Position numbers and translations under genes: made by a program | The notes under the pieces: model-generated | The model's input: the letters and a program-made list of their open reading frames with translations, nothing else | What the model was told of the DNA's origin: nothing | Database searches by the model: none | Assembly: GCA_002731875.1 (NCBI GenBank) | Contig: PCCY01000013.1 | Location: 1-64,000 of the forward strand | DNA: 64,000 nt | DNA from: Roseobacter sp. | GTDB lineage: Bacteria; Pseudomonadota; Alphaproteobacteria; Rhodobacterales; Rhodobacteraceae | Direction: 5' to 3' | In this document: in pieces, positions 8,939-17,197 of the stretch | How the letters are laid out: the number at the start of each line of letters is the position of its first letter | Numbering within the stretch: position 1 is the stretch's first letter

Positions 8939-9380
8939 GGTGCTCCCTTCATTGTCAGGAATGAACAGATGATACTGGTTTTCTTGTCCCTCAAGCCGCT
9001 GACCTCTCACATTTTCTTCAGTGGGTTAGTTGCAAGCTGGGTTGAGCTTATGACACGGGCCATGCGCCCACCCTTGGGTCTTACTTAGTGCTGGAGTTCC
9101 AAAGTCTACACGTCAAGGCAAAACCATGCAGTGGCCGAACGTCAGCGGGCAGTTCGCAGGGTATCCGACAAGGCTGATCGAGATTTCACAGATTGCCCAT
9201 GATCACAGGCGATACAAATTTATCGTCACCCGTCAGGTTGACCTAACGACAACTTGGAGTTGACAGTCACGACAGGTTCTGGTCGGATAAATCAAGTTAT
9301 GGAAAGGTTAGAGAGGCCTTTCCGCGGTAACACCCCGTTAAACTTAGCCACATTATAACAACCCAAGCGATGACCTTGCC
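8939..9380. other. 442-base divergent control region between otsB and a histidine kinase gene
   Basis: There is no gene that I can support. It must contain the promoter of the trehalose operon (minus) and of the GAF histidine kinase (plus). One sigma70-like hexamer pair on the plus strand is listed separately; I see no clear operator or riboswitch. Confidence 0.5.
9260..9288 (+). promoter_or_regulatory. Candidate sigma70-type promoter for the GAF histidine kinase
   Basis: A consensus TTGACA (9260-9265) is followed after 17 bases by TCGGAT (9283-9288). The second hexamer is weak. It lies about 90 bases upstream of the GTG start at 9381. The assignment rests on matching alone. Confidence 0.3.
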
Positions 9381-10583
9381 GTGACGCGCCAACTGAACAC
9401 TCATGACTTTTACAGCGATCTGGAAGAGATCGGGCGCAATTCGATGGTCCCTACTTTGTTGGAAACCGCGACATTGGCGACAGGAATGGGTTTTGCCGCC
9501 GTTGCCCGTGTGACGGAATCGCGGTGGATCACCTGCCAGACCGTGGACAAGATTTCTTTTGGCCTGGAACCGGGCGACGAACTGGACGTAGAGAGCACGC
9601 TGTGCCACGAAGTCAGGCTCTCCAATACAGAGATCGTGATCGACGACGTTGCCGATGACCCGATATATTGCAATCACCACACACCGGCAACGTACGGGAT
9701 CCAAAGCTATATTTCGGTTCCGATACACAGGAGAGATGGGACGTTCTTCGGCACATTATGCGCGATTGACCCCAACCCCAGAACCCTGAAGACACCGAAC
9801 ATCCTGGCGATGTTTCGACTGTTCGCATCATTGCTTGGCGACAGTCTGGAAATCGAAGACAAGCTAAAGGAAAGCCAGATCGCTATCGACCAGGAACGGC
9901 ACCTGACTGAGGTGCAACAGCAGTTCATCGCCATTTTGGCACACGATCTGCGCAATCCTATCAGTGCTCTTGAATCCGGTCTGCGCATTATGGCGCGCAA
10001 AGATCTGGACGAACCTACGACCAAGCTCGTCACGCTCATGAAGGCTTCGCTTGGACGTATGAGCAATCTTATTGAAAACCTTCTGGATCGTGCCCGTCAG
10101 CGGCATGATGGGGGGGTCATCATCGAACGCGACGCAGCCGAGCCATTGGAACCGGTAATTCAGCAAATTGTCGCCGAAATCAAATCCGTATCACCTGACC
10201 ATGACATCGAATGCGACATCGATCTTGACGGAAATGTCGATTGTGACCGGGAACGCATCGCCCAAATGCTGTCGAACCTGCTACGCAATGCAATCACCCA
10301 CGGCGCTGAGGGGCAGCGGATCGATCTTGTCGCGAAGCGGGTCGACAGCGAGATAATTCTTTCGGTGGCGAACCAAGGTAAGATGATCCCGCCCAGTATA
10401 CTGCCCAGCCTGTTCGTACCTTTTCAACAAGGCGGTGCAAATAAAAAACGCAAGGGCCTTGGGCTTGGTCTCTATATCGCGTCCGAGATCGCAAAAGCCC
10501 ACGGGGGAACGCTGAATGTGGTGTCGGATGAACGTGAAACCAAATTCACCTTCCGAATGCCTCAAGGCACGGTACCGCAGTAA
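9381..10583 (+). CDS. GAF-domain sensor histidine kinase
   Basis: This 400-residue cytoplasmic kinase has an N-terminal GAF domain (about 20-165), a HisKA dimerisation domain with H-box AHDLRNPISAL (H188), and a HATPase domain with N-box LLRNAITHG and G-box GLGLGLYIASEIAKAHGG. There are no membrane segments. The start is GTG at 9381; an upstream ATG at 9370 runs into a stop after four codons. No response regulator is adjacent, so it is an orphan kinase. The GAF domain could bind a small ligand or chromophore, but I see no Cys at a phytochrome-type position that would settle this. Confidence 0.87.
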   Translation: MTRQLNTHDFYSDLEEIGRNSMVPTLLETATLATGMGFAAVARVTESRWITCQTVDKISFGLEPGDELDVESTLCHEVRLSNTEIVIDDVADDPIYCNHHTPATYGIQSYISVPIHRRDGTFFGTLCAIDPNPRTLKTPNILAMFRLFASLLGDSLEIEDKLKESQIAIDQERHLTEVQQQFIAILAHDLRNPISALESGLRIMARKDLDEPTTKLVTLMKASLGRMSNLIENLLDRARQRHDGGVIIERDAAEPLEPVIQQIVAEIKSVSPDHDIECDIDLDGNVDCDRERIAQMLSNLLRNAITHGAEGQRIDLVAKRVDSEIILSVANQGKMIPPSILPSLFVPFQQGGANKKRKGLGLGLYIASEIAKAHGGTLNVVSDERETKFTFRMPQGTVPQ

Positions 10584-10622
10584 ACTACCCTCTTTGAGCG
10601 GACGATCCGACAGCTCGACGTC

Positions 10623-11138
10623 TCAGACCTCCCTGACGCCGTGGGTAAGAATTTCATCACACTTCGCACCGTGCAAAACGGAAATGTCCCCGGTCGTTTC
10701 AAGAATGACCGCCTGAACCTGGGACAGATCAAGTGCGTTCGCTTCGCGTAGCTTGGCGACCAGATCCTCTTTTCTCACACGGGTCTCTTTCAACGCGTCC
10801 TGCAGGATGACGCCGTTTTTCATCAAAAGAACCGGTCTATTTTGAACCAAGTCGTCAAGCGTCGCAGAGCGTTGTCGCAGATATGCCACCAGGTACTGCA
10901 CGGCGAACAGGCTTGCCATGGCGGTCAGGGTCTGCAACAGCCCGGTCCATTCGCTTGACTGCGACGCCCCAGCGAGCAGCGATCCCATGGCCACCGTCAT
11001 GACGAAATCAAAGTTGGTCATCTTGGAAAACGACCGCAACCCGACAACGCGTACTAGAAAAATAATCCAGAAAAGCCCCAAAGCGCTTAAGATAGCCCCT
11101 TTTGCCAAGGCGTCCAAAATGGCGTCATCGAAAAACAT
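10623..11138 (-). CDS. DUF421 (YetF-type) membrane protein
   Basis: The protein has 171 residues. The N-terminal ~85 residues form about three hydrophobic segments, and the C-terminal half is the soluble DUF421 domain, with the family block RPVLLMKNGVILQDALKETRVRKEDL followed by VQAVILETTGDISVL. These proteins sit in the cytoplasmic membrane; their biochemical role is unknown, though Bacillus YetF relatives are linked to sporulation and germination membranes. An AAAGGAG site lies correctly before the ATG. It is convergent with the kinase gene to its left, and a terminator separates it from the operon upstream on the same strand. Confidence 0.82.
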   Translation of the reverse strand: MFFDDAILDALAKGAILSALGLFWIIFLVRVVGLRSFSKMTNFDFVMTVAMGSLLAGASQSSEWTGLLQTLTAMASLFAVQYLVAYLRQRSATLDDLVQNRPVLLMKNGVILQDALKETRVRKEDLVAKLREANALDLSQVQAVILETTGDISVLHGAKCDEILTHGVREV

Positions 11139-11273
11139 GTCAGCTCCTTTGCCGTTAGGTTAATGGTGTACGCATCGGCGCATTCCGGAACTGCGCTTTT
11201 CCGACCGATCGTTCGCGTCTTTCATACCGGCATTCGGGCGAGGAAACTTCGCACCCAGTTGGTTTGATCAGGC

Positions 11274-11301
11274 AAAAACGGCACAGGGGCGTCCCGTGCC
11301 G
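11274..11301 (-). terminator. Rho-independent terminator after the DUF305/MauE operon
   Basis: On the minus strand, CGGCAC-GGG pairs with CCC-(T)-GTGCCG around a four-base loop and is followed directly by five T residues. It lies 32 bases beyond the stop of the glutaredoxin-MauE gene, as expected for the end of that operon, and insulates the DUF421 gene. Confidence 0.8.
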
Positions 11302-11332
11302 CATAGATCTTGCGTCTATCAGACAGCCAGTT

Positions 11333-12091
11333 TCACAGGATCTTTGCCAGCATCCAAATGCCCATGCCAAGCATCATCAAGTTCTCGGTCAGAGAGATAA
11401 ACCCCAAGGGTACATTGCTATCACCGCCAACGCATGCACATTTAAGCTCTCGCTTCTCGATATAGACGGCTTTGATAACGGATGCCGCCCCGATCCCCCC
11501 GATGAAAATTGCCACAGGCGCTGATAGCCACATCATTGCACCCGCAGTCATCAGGATACCGGCCAAGGCTTCACCGAATGGGTAAAGCTTGCCATAGGGC
11601 ACCCAACGCTGCGCGAGCAAGTCATAGTTCAGGAACATTGTAGAAAAGCTTTCCACGTTCTGAAGCTTCTGGACGGCCAGAAAACACATCGAGATGGAGA
11701 TGAACCACTCAAAAGCGCGCAGTGTGAAAATTGTCTGGAAGCTGAACCATGACAACGCCAAGGCCATCAGAAACGCCATCCCGAAAATCGCGATCACGGG
11801 CTGATAAGAGGTATCGGACTGCTGATCCTTGGGTTTATCGAGGCCGAAAAACACCCGCAGGTCATCATATCCCCCAATCCGTTCTGTACCGATAAATGAC
11901 TGCGGCGTGGTTTTCACACCATGCCGCGCCTTGAATGCTTCGGTCTCCGCGCTTGTCTCCAGGTGATGGTCCTCGACCGTGTAACCTTGGCGCTCCAACA
12001 GATCCTTCGATTTCAAACCGTAGGGGCACATGTGCCCAGGCATTACCATTCTGTAAAGTTTGGCAGTTTTTACCTGATCGACCTGGGCCAT
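11333..12091 (-). CDS. Glutaredoxin-like domain fused to MauE/DoxX redox membrane domain
   Basis: This 252-residue protein has residues 1-85 as a glutaredoxin-like fold with a CPYG motif (one cysteine, where classical glutaredoxins have CPYC) and a cis-Pro loop TTPQSFIG. About four membrane segments of the MauE/DoxX type follow, with a Cys-x-Cys pair (LKCACVGG) near the C-terminus. Such fusions are thought to move electrons or disulfides across the membrane, often near metal-resistance genes. I chose the ATG at 12091, with AGGGGAA upstream, over a start 63 bases earlier. It lies 13 bases after the DUF305 gene, so the two are co-transcribed, probably under the CueR-like operator at 12622-12641. 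Confidence 0.82.
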   Translation of the reverse strand: MAQVDQVKTAKLYRMVMPGHMCPYGLKSKDLLERQGYTVEDHHLETSAETEAFKARHGVKTTPQSFIGTERIGGYDDLRVFFGLDKPKDQQSDTSYQPVIAIFGMAFLMALALSWFSFQTIFTLRAFEWFISISMCFLAVQKLQNVESFSTMFLNYDLLAQRWVPYGKLYPFGEALAGILMTAGAMMWLSAPVAIFIGGIGAASVIKAVYIEKRELKCACVGGDSNVPLGFISLTENLMMLGMGIWMLAKIL

Positions 12092-12104
12092 GCGATTTCC
12101 CCTG

Positions 12105-12581
12105 TTATTTGCCGTCAATTTCAGGGGTGGCGGTTGGCCCACCCTGCAAATCATTGATAAGCGCTTTCATCTCGGCGATTTCCAAGCGTTGTGCCTTGAT
12201 GATTTCATCTGCCAGTTTGCGAACACGAGGATCTGAAATATTTGCGCGCTCACTGGTCAAGATCGCGATGGAGTGGTGTGGGATCATGGCGCGCATCCAT
12301 GAAATGTCCCCGACGGTGGCCTGACTGCGAACCAGAAACAAAGCGAGCAGAAAAACGACTGCGCTGCCTGCAAAGATCGACATGTTGGCGGCTTTGTTGG
12401 AATACATGCCAAGCATGAACGCCAGCATGATGATCGCCATCATCGCACCCATCAAGATCGCCATGTATGTGCGGGTTTCACTGTAAAAAAGATGATCCCA
12501 AGCGTAGCTGTTAAGATACATCATTCCGAACATCACAACCGTGGCGGTGATGATCATCGCGAAAAAACGCCAATAGGACAT
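12105..12581 (-). CDS. DUF305 membrane-anchored protein
   Basis: The protein has 158 residues. Three hydrophobic segments (about 7-24, 38-58 and 66-84) precede a C-terminal DUF305 domain with the family hallmark SWMRAMIPHHSIAI and a later DPRVRKLADEIIKAQRLEI block. DUF305 is a ferritin-like helical fold that often carries His and Met residues and is found in copper and other metal-handling gene sets. It is the first gene of an operon with the glutaredoxin-MauE fusion. A copper-type MerR operator lies 41-60 bases upstream, which suggests copper-inducible expression. The function in detail is unknown. Confidence 0.85.
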   Translation of the reverse strand: MSYWRFFAMIITATVVMFGMMYLNSYAWDHLFYSETRTYMAILMGAMMAIIMLAFMLGMYSNKAANMSIFAGSAVVFLLALFLVRSQATVGDISWMRAMIPHHSIAILTSERANISDPRVRKLADEIIKAQRLEIAEMKALINDLQGGPTATPEIDGK

Positions 12582-13014
12582 AAGGACCTCTCAAAAAATT
12601 GAATTGTATAGAGATGCAACTACCTTCCCGCGCTGGAAGGTTCCGAACAGTTTTTAAAAACCCGTATTTTCCCACGAATTCAGGTGTTTCAAGCAAGGCT
12701 TAGACATCAGCCTTATTCGATATCGCGATTTCTGTGCGAAACCGGAGATCCAAAATCTGGAATTTGCACGGAAGTGTCTTGAATATTGTTCTGCTCCTCC
12801 TAACGCCGCCGGTTCGGTTTGACGTTCGGCGGTTGCGCCGCCACCGTCGCGTGACGTTCAACCTCGCCCTGCGCGCCGATGGTCCAAGACATTCTCCGTC
12901 GAATTTGCGCCTTAGTTTAACCAACTTGTTCGTATTAATGGGTCATGTACGAGCAAAAATAGCGATTTTACCAGTTCAAGACCGACAGACCCGGATACAA
13001 ACGGCAGGCATAGT
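12582..13014. other. 433-base divergent control region
   Basis: No supported gene. It separates the minus-strand DUF305 operon from the plus-strand CHASE kinase. It contains the CueR-like operator (12622-12641) and a small hairpin GGCGG-TTGCG-CCGCC (12828-12842). A 94-codon plus-strand frame here (12734-13018) is arginine-rich and resembles no protein family I know, so I regard it as non-coding. Confidence 0.5.
12622..12641 (-). promoter_or_regulatory. CueR/HmrR-like MerR-family operator
   Basis: The sequence is the perfect palindrome ACCTTCC-N6-GGAAGGT, the form recognised by copper-responsive CueR/HmrR regulators at copA-type promoters. It lies 41 bases upstream of the DUF305 start codon on the minus strand, where it would span a promoter spacer. 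The flanking -35 and -10 hexamers are not clear, and no merR-type gene is in the window. Copper control is therefore an inference from the operator shape. Confidence 0.7.
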
Positions 13015-15453
13015 ATGACGAACACTCACCGAACAGGTATATCTCAAGCAGTTCTTGTCGTTGTGTGCCTTTCCCTGTCGTACGTTTCGTTTGCGCTGGT
13101 TCACAACATCGCCAGTACACGTTCGCAAGGAAATTTTGACGTATTGGTCGATCAAAGCCTTAACCTGATCCATCAGCAGGGAGATAAATTCAATCGGACG
13201 CTCGACGGTCTCGCCGGATTGGTGCTTGCGTCCGACGCAGTGACATCGACCGAATTGGGCGAATATGCGGATGCGCTTAACCTGCATCAGGACAAGTTGG
13301 CGTCGACTGCGATCGGGTTTGCCTCGCTTGGGGAAGTTACCGATCAGAACCCGGTGAACTATGTGAACACCCACTTGGTTGAATCTGCGCTACCGGCCCC
13401 TGTTGATGGCGCGGGTTCCGAGCATTTTGTCATCAGATTGGCAGAACCTCGGCCGCGACACGCAAGTCTGCTGGGGTACGATTTCGCGAATGAACCCGAT
13501 TTGCTTGCCGCCGCGCTGACCGCCCGTAAAACCGGCGAAGCCATCGCATCTATCGGGGTCCCCAAGGGAAACCGGACATCGGCATCACGAGAAATGTTCT
13601 TGTTAAGGCCTGTCTACAGAACACTACCAGATACAAAACCCGATACGCCCGAGAAGGCGTTTGTCGGATTTGCTTTTTTGGTTACTAACTTCAATCGCGT
13701 CTTTGTCGACTTAGCATCCGCACAGAAAGACCTTGTCACGCTTCGTGTGGAATATAACACCCACACCGACCACGCGGTGATATCGAATTCAAAGTTCGTC
13801 GTTCACAAATCTTTGCAGATGTATGGTCAGGAACTCAACCTGGTATGGGAAAGCACCCCTGAATTCGAAGCGCTGCAGTCGTTCAGGGCACGGTGGATCG
13901 TGTTGATGCTTGGGGTGTTGATTACTGCTCTGATTTCCACGATTTTTGCGGTGTTCTCCAGAAGAGACCGCATGATAACTGCAATAGTCGCACAGAAAAC
14001 CCGAGATCTGGAAACCCAGGACAAGGAAAAACGGTCGATTCTGGAAAACGCCATGCTTGCGATCGTTTCCGCGAATGCCGCAGGCGAAATTCTAGATACC
14101 AACGACGCCGCCAAAAAACTTCTTCGGCCGCTTGACGCTCACCAACGGGTCAAAGGCAAGCTTCTGCATCAGCTATTGCCATCCTTCAACATCCACAGCC
14201 CCGACGGCGCATCCAAACTGCATCTTAATGCCGCCGGAAAGGCGAACAGCCTGACAATCGAAATAGAGAAAAATACCTGGGTCACCGCCGATGGTGACAC
14301 CCGCATCACACTTCTTTTGCGTGACATCACCACCAGCGAACGTCACGCTCAGGAATTGCGAGAGGCCGAACAGCGCTGGAACCTGGCGCTGATGGGTGCG
14401 CAAATCGGTGTGTTTGACCTGAATTTAGAGCATGATACCTCGATTGTTTCGGACACTTGGCGCAACACTCTACGCATTGAAGGCCATATGGACGCGCGCG
14501 ACCCGTACCGCTTGCAACTGGACCGCATCCATCCAGACGATCTGCCGGCGCTGCAGCTGGCCGAAATGGCTTGCATCGACGGTGAAACCGATCATGCCAA
14601 GGCGTGTTTTCGGGTAAACGTCGGCCAAGATGAATGGCGCTGGATAAAATCCGATGCGGTGGTGGTCAAGCGCGCCGCAGATGGTACTGCGCTGCGCATG
14701 CTTGGCATTCAGCTAGATGTCACGGAAAGCTTTGACCTTGATCAGATGAAGCACGATTTTGTCGCGACAGTCAGCCATGAACTGCGCACACCGTTAACAT
14801 CCATCAAGGGCGCTCTTGGGTTGTTGGCCCCTCAGGTCAAGGGCGACAAGCCACAAGCGACTGACCGCCTGATTGAAATAGCAACGTCGAACTGCGACCG
14901 GCTGACGAAGCTGGTTAATGATTTGCTGGACATGGAGAAGTTGAACGCTGGCAGCATGACCCACGATACCAAACCCGAAAATCTGACCGACATCATGATG
15001 CTTGCCGCTGAGCAACTTGAGACCTACGCATCACAATGGGAGGTCGCTCTAGAGGTCGATACACCCCAAGGAGATCAGTATATTCTGACAGATAAACTGC
15101 GTCTGACGCAGGTTTTGACCAACCTTTTATCGAATGCGTGCAAATTTGCCTATCCTGGCACCAAAGTTTGCTTGACCGCCGAAGCCTTTCCGACGTTCAC
15201 CAAGGTATCTGTAAGCAATCTGGGCAAAGGTATCTCCGAGGAATTCCGCGGCCAGATTTTTCAACCGTTCTCGCAAGCTGACAACTCCGACACGAGACAA
15301 CGGGGTGGGACTGGTCTGGGGCTCAACATCTCGCGTCACTTGATCGAAGCAATGGGGGGTGAGATCGGGTTTGAAAGTGATCCCGGCGAAGAAACGGTGT
15401 TCTGGTTCACCTGTCCGATCGCGGATTGGGACGAAATAGAAGATGCGGCCTAG
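13015..15453 (+). CDS. CHASE-PAS sensor histidine kinase
   Basis: This 812-residue membrane sensor kinase has a first membrane segment at about 12-32, a periplasmic CHASE-type region at about 70-255, and a second membrane segment at about 292-314. Two PAS-like regions follow (about 340-445 and 455-565). The HisKA domain has H-box SHELRTPLTSIKGAL (H588), and the HATPase domain has NLLSNACKFAYPG and a GGTGLGLNISRHLIEAMGG G-box. CHASE domains sense low-molecular-weight extracellular ligands. No receiver domain or response-regulator gene is adjacent. A hairpin follows the stop codon immediately. Confidence 0.88.
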   Translation: MTNTHRTGISQAVLVVVCLSLSYVSFALVHNIASTRSQGNFDVLVDQSLNLIHQQGDKFNRTLDGLAGLVLASDAVTSTELGEYADALNLHQDKLASTAIGFASLGEVTDQNPVNYVNTHLVESALPAPVDGAGSEHFVIRLAEPRPRHASLLGYDFANEPDLLAAALTARKTGEAIASIGVPKGNRTSASREMFLLRPVYRTLPDTKPDTPEKAFVGFAFLVTNFNRVFVDLASAQKDLVTLRVEYNTHTDHAVISNSKFVVHKSLQMYGQELNLVWESTPEFEALQSFRARWIVLMLGVLITALISTIFAVFSRRDRMITAIVAQKTRDLETQDKEKRSILENAMLAIVSANAAGEILDTNDAAKKLLRPLDAHQRVKGKLLHQLLPSFNIHSPDGASKLHLNAAGKANSLTIEIEKNTWVTADGDTRITLLLRDITTSERHAQELREAEQRWNLALMGAQIGVFDLNLEHDTSIVSDTWRNTLRIEGHMDARDPYRLQLDRIHPDDLPALQLAEMACIDGETDHAKACFRVNVGQDEWRWIKSDAVVVKRAADGTALRMLGIQLDVTESFDLDQMKHDFVATVSHELRTPLTSIKGALGLLAPQVKGDKPQATDRLIEIATSNCDRLTKLVNDLLDMEKLNAGSMTHDTKPENLTDIMMLAAEQLETYASQWEVALEVDTPQGDQYILTDKLRLTQVLTNLLSNACKFAYPGTKVCLTAEAFPTFTKVSVSNLGKGISEEFRGQIFQPFSQADNSDTRQRGGTGLGLNISRHLIEAMGGEIGFESDPGEETVFWFTCPIADWDEIEDAA

Positions 15454-15454
15454 G

Positions 15455-15471
15455 TACCTGCGCGGCAGGTA
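15455..15471. terminator. Hairpin after the CHASE kinase gene
   Basis: TACCTGC and GCAGGTA pair around a GCG loop two bases after the stop codon. It is followed by TTTACC rather than a proper T-run, so it may be a weak terminator or an mRNA 3' stabiliser between two convergent genes. Confidence 0.45.
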
Positions 15472-15486
15472 TTTACCATCTATGGG

Positions 15487-16479
15487 TCAAAGCCGGTCAG
15501 AACCGGTATTTTCCAGAACTGTTTGCCGCGCTCTGCCCGTATTCTTTGACTGATACAAAGCCGTGTCGGCGTAGGATAGAATATCCTTTGCCGCCAGGTT
15601 CTTGTTGGGCCGTATCCAAACGGTACCGATACTGGCAGATATGCGGCACTGGCGACCATGAAACATGATTGGCCGTTCAAGTCGGTTGATCAACCTCTCC
15701 CCGACAGCTTGAAGATCTTTTGCGTCGTGAAGGTTTGGTAGGATCAAAGTGAATTCATCGCCCCCCACGCGGGCAACCGTATCTTCTGCGCGGGTTTCGT
15801 TTACCATTATCCGTGCCGCAGCCTGGAGCACATGGTCACCCGCCGCATGCCCATGCGTGTCATTCACATTTTTGAAGAAATCAAGATCGACCTGCATAAC
15901 CGCAAAACCCTGGGCACTTTCGACCAATCGCCCCAATACATGATCGACCGCCCGACGGTTTTTCAGCCCCGTCAGGGTATCGGTGAATGCCTGCTCTTCC
16001 GCGGCGATCTTGGCTATTTGCAGTTTCAGGTTCAACCGATGTGTTGCAGACATGGCCGACGACTTTGCTTCGACGAGATATAGCATTTCCATCGCCATAT
16101 CGGTCGCGGCAAAATCGGCGTTCGTCAGATTGAAGCGGCGCACGCTTTCCTGGATGGTGATACCGAACGACAGGTTAATCACAAATATTTCGGCGGTTTC
16201 GCCAAAGGGGGCCATCACAGCCTTGAAGGTGCTGGAGGGATCTTGACGGAAACACAAGTGCATGGTCATGCCCGATTGCCACTGCATATCCTCGATCGAA
16301 TGGATCATCTTTGGTCGCATCACTGCGAAATGGTCGAAAAAGGACGTGTTGGGATATGTGTCATCGGGGCGCAACTTACGCAGCGTCGGACCCACATGCA
16401 GGATATTTCCGGTCTTGCCGACGACCAGGTGCATCGGGCACAAGATATCCAGCACTTGCGAATGGGCCGATCTGGTCAT
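15487..16479 (-). CDS. HNOBA-like domain fused to a GGDEF diguanylate cyclase
   Basis: This 330-residue protein has about 1-135 as an HNOBA-like (heme-NO-binding-associated, PAS-related) domain, 140-165 as a helical linker, and 165-325 as a GGDEF domain with an intact GGDEF signature (239-243). The RxxD product-inhibition site is at 230-233 (RAED). It should make c-di-GMP. Its ATG overlaps the stop of the upstream H-NOX gene by four bases, so the two proteins are made together. H-NOX proteins are known to regulate partner cyclases in response to nitric oxide. No signal peptide or membrane segment is present. Confidence 0.87.
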   Translation of the reverse strand: MTRSAHSQVLDILCPMHLVVGKTGNILHVGPTLRKLRPDDTYPNTSFFDHFAVMRPKMIHSIEDMQWQSGMTMHLCFRQDPSSTFKAVMAPFGETAEIFVINLSFGITIQESVRRFNLTNADFAATDMAMEMLYLVEAKSSAMSATHRLNLKLQIAKIAAEEQAFTDTLTGLKNRRAVDHVLGRLVESAQGFAVMQVDLDFFKNVNDTHGHAAGDHVLQAAARIMVNETRAEDTVARVGGDEFTLILPNLHDAKDLQAVGERLINRLERPIMFHGRQCRISASIGTVWIRPNKNLAAKDILSYADTALYQSKNTGRARQTVLENTGSDRL

Positions 16480-17063
16480 GGGACAGGAGCGCCCAATTCA
16501 AAACCTCGCCCTTCTGCAAAATCGCGTTCGACCAGTTTGATGCAAATCTTCTCACATCCGTCAGAACTGCAACTATTGTCGAGCAGGACCAGCGCCCCAT
16601 AATCATCGGCAATAACCCGCAGCACGCCGGTCATTACATTGCCAAATCCCGGCATGGGACCACGACACACCAAGGTGAAATGACCCTGTTCAACCTGATC
16701 AATCTCCATCACCGGGAGATCAAGGTTGGGAACAGCAAGTTTTGCACGATCATGCAGGTCGTCAAGCGAATATAGAAAATCCTCAAATCCCACCCCGCCA
16801 AATCTTAACAGACGGCGCACCCCCTCTTGGGAAGGATTCGAGACAAGGTAAGCCCCGAGATCTTCCAGAAGTTCGGACTTGGGGTGCTCCAAAACGTCCG
16901 ACATCGCGTCAATCACGTCAGACGTCAGACGGTATTCATAGGTCAGCATCGGTTCAAATTCTTCATCGTCCATTCCGACGCGTCTGGCGACTTGCTTCCA
17001 GACAGCAACGCCGAAGTTATCGCTGATAAAATTTTGGATAGTTCTATTTATAAGCCCGTGCAT
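16476..17063 (-). CDS. H-NOX heme nitric-oxide/oxygen-binding sensor
   Basis: This 195-residue single-domain protein begins with the family start MHGLIN. The proximal heme ligand is expected in LDDLHDRAK (H104). The usual YxSxR heme-propionate motif is degenerate: the equivalent TLVCR keeps only the arginine (T130, V132, R134). Three cysteines near the C-terminus (C165, C170, C174) resemble the zinc- or redox-active cysteines of some bacterial H-NOX proteins. It overlaps the HNOBA-GGDEF gene by ATGA, which makes it the likely regulator of that cyclase. It probably senses NO or redox state, but the altered motif leaves heme retention uncertain. Confidence 0.85.
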   Translation of the reverse strand: MHGLINRTIQNFISDNFGVAVWKQVARRVGMDDEEFEPMLTYEYRLTSDVIDAMSDVLEHPKSELLEDLGAYLVSNPSQEGVRRLLRFGGVGFEDFLYSLDDLHDRAKLAVPNLDLPVMEIDQVEQGHFTLVCRGPMPGFGNVMTGVLRVIADDYGALVLLDNSCSSDGCEKICIKLVERDFAEGRGFELGAPVP

Positions 17064-17197
17064 GAATACCCTTTACCGCTACCAACACCGAACATCGGTG
17101 CTCCGTGTTAACAATCCGCCAAGATTCTGCGGCGAAATTGCGGCATTGTGCAGATATCCATCTGCAGAGTCGTTCGGTTCGGTAACCGGTCTACGCG

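Noticed and set aside
12734-13018. A 94-codon plus-strand frame before the CHASE kinase
   Set aside because: Arginine-rich, no ribosome site or family match, and lies in a divergent promoter region.
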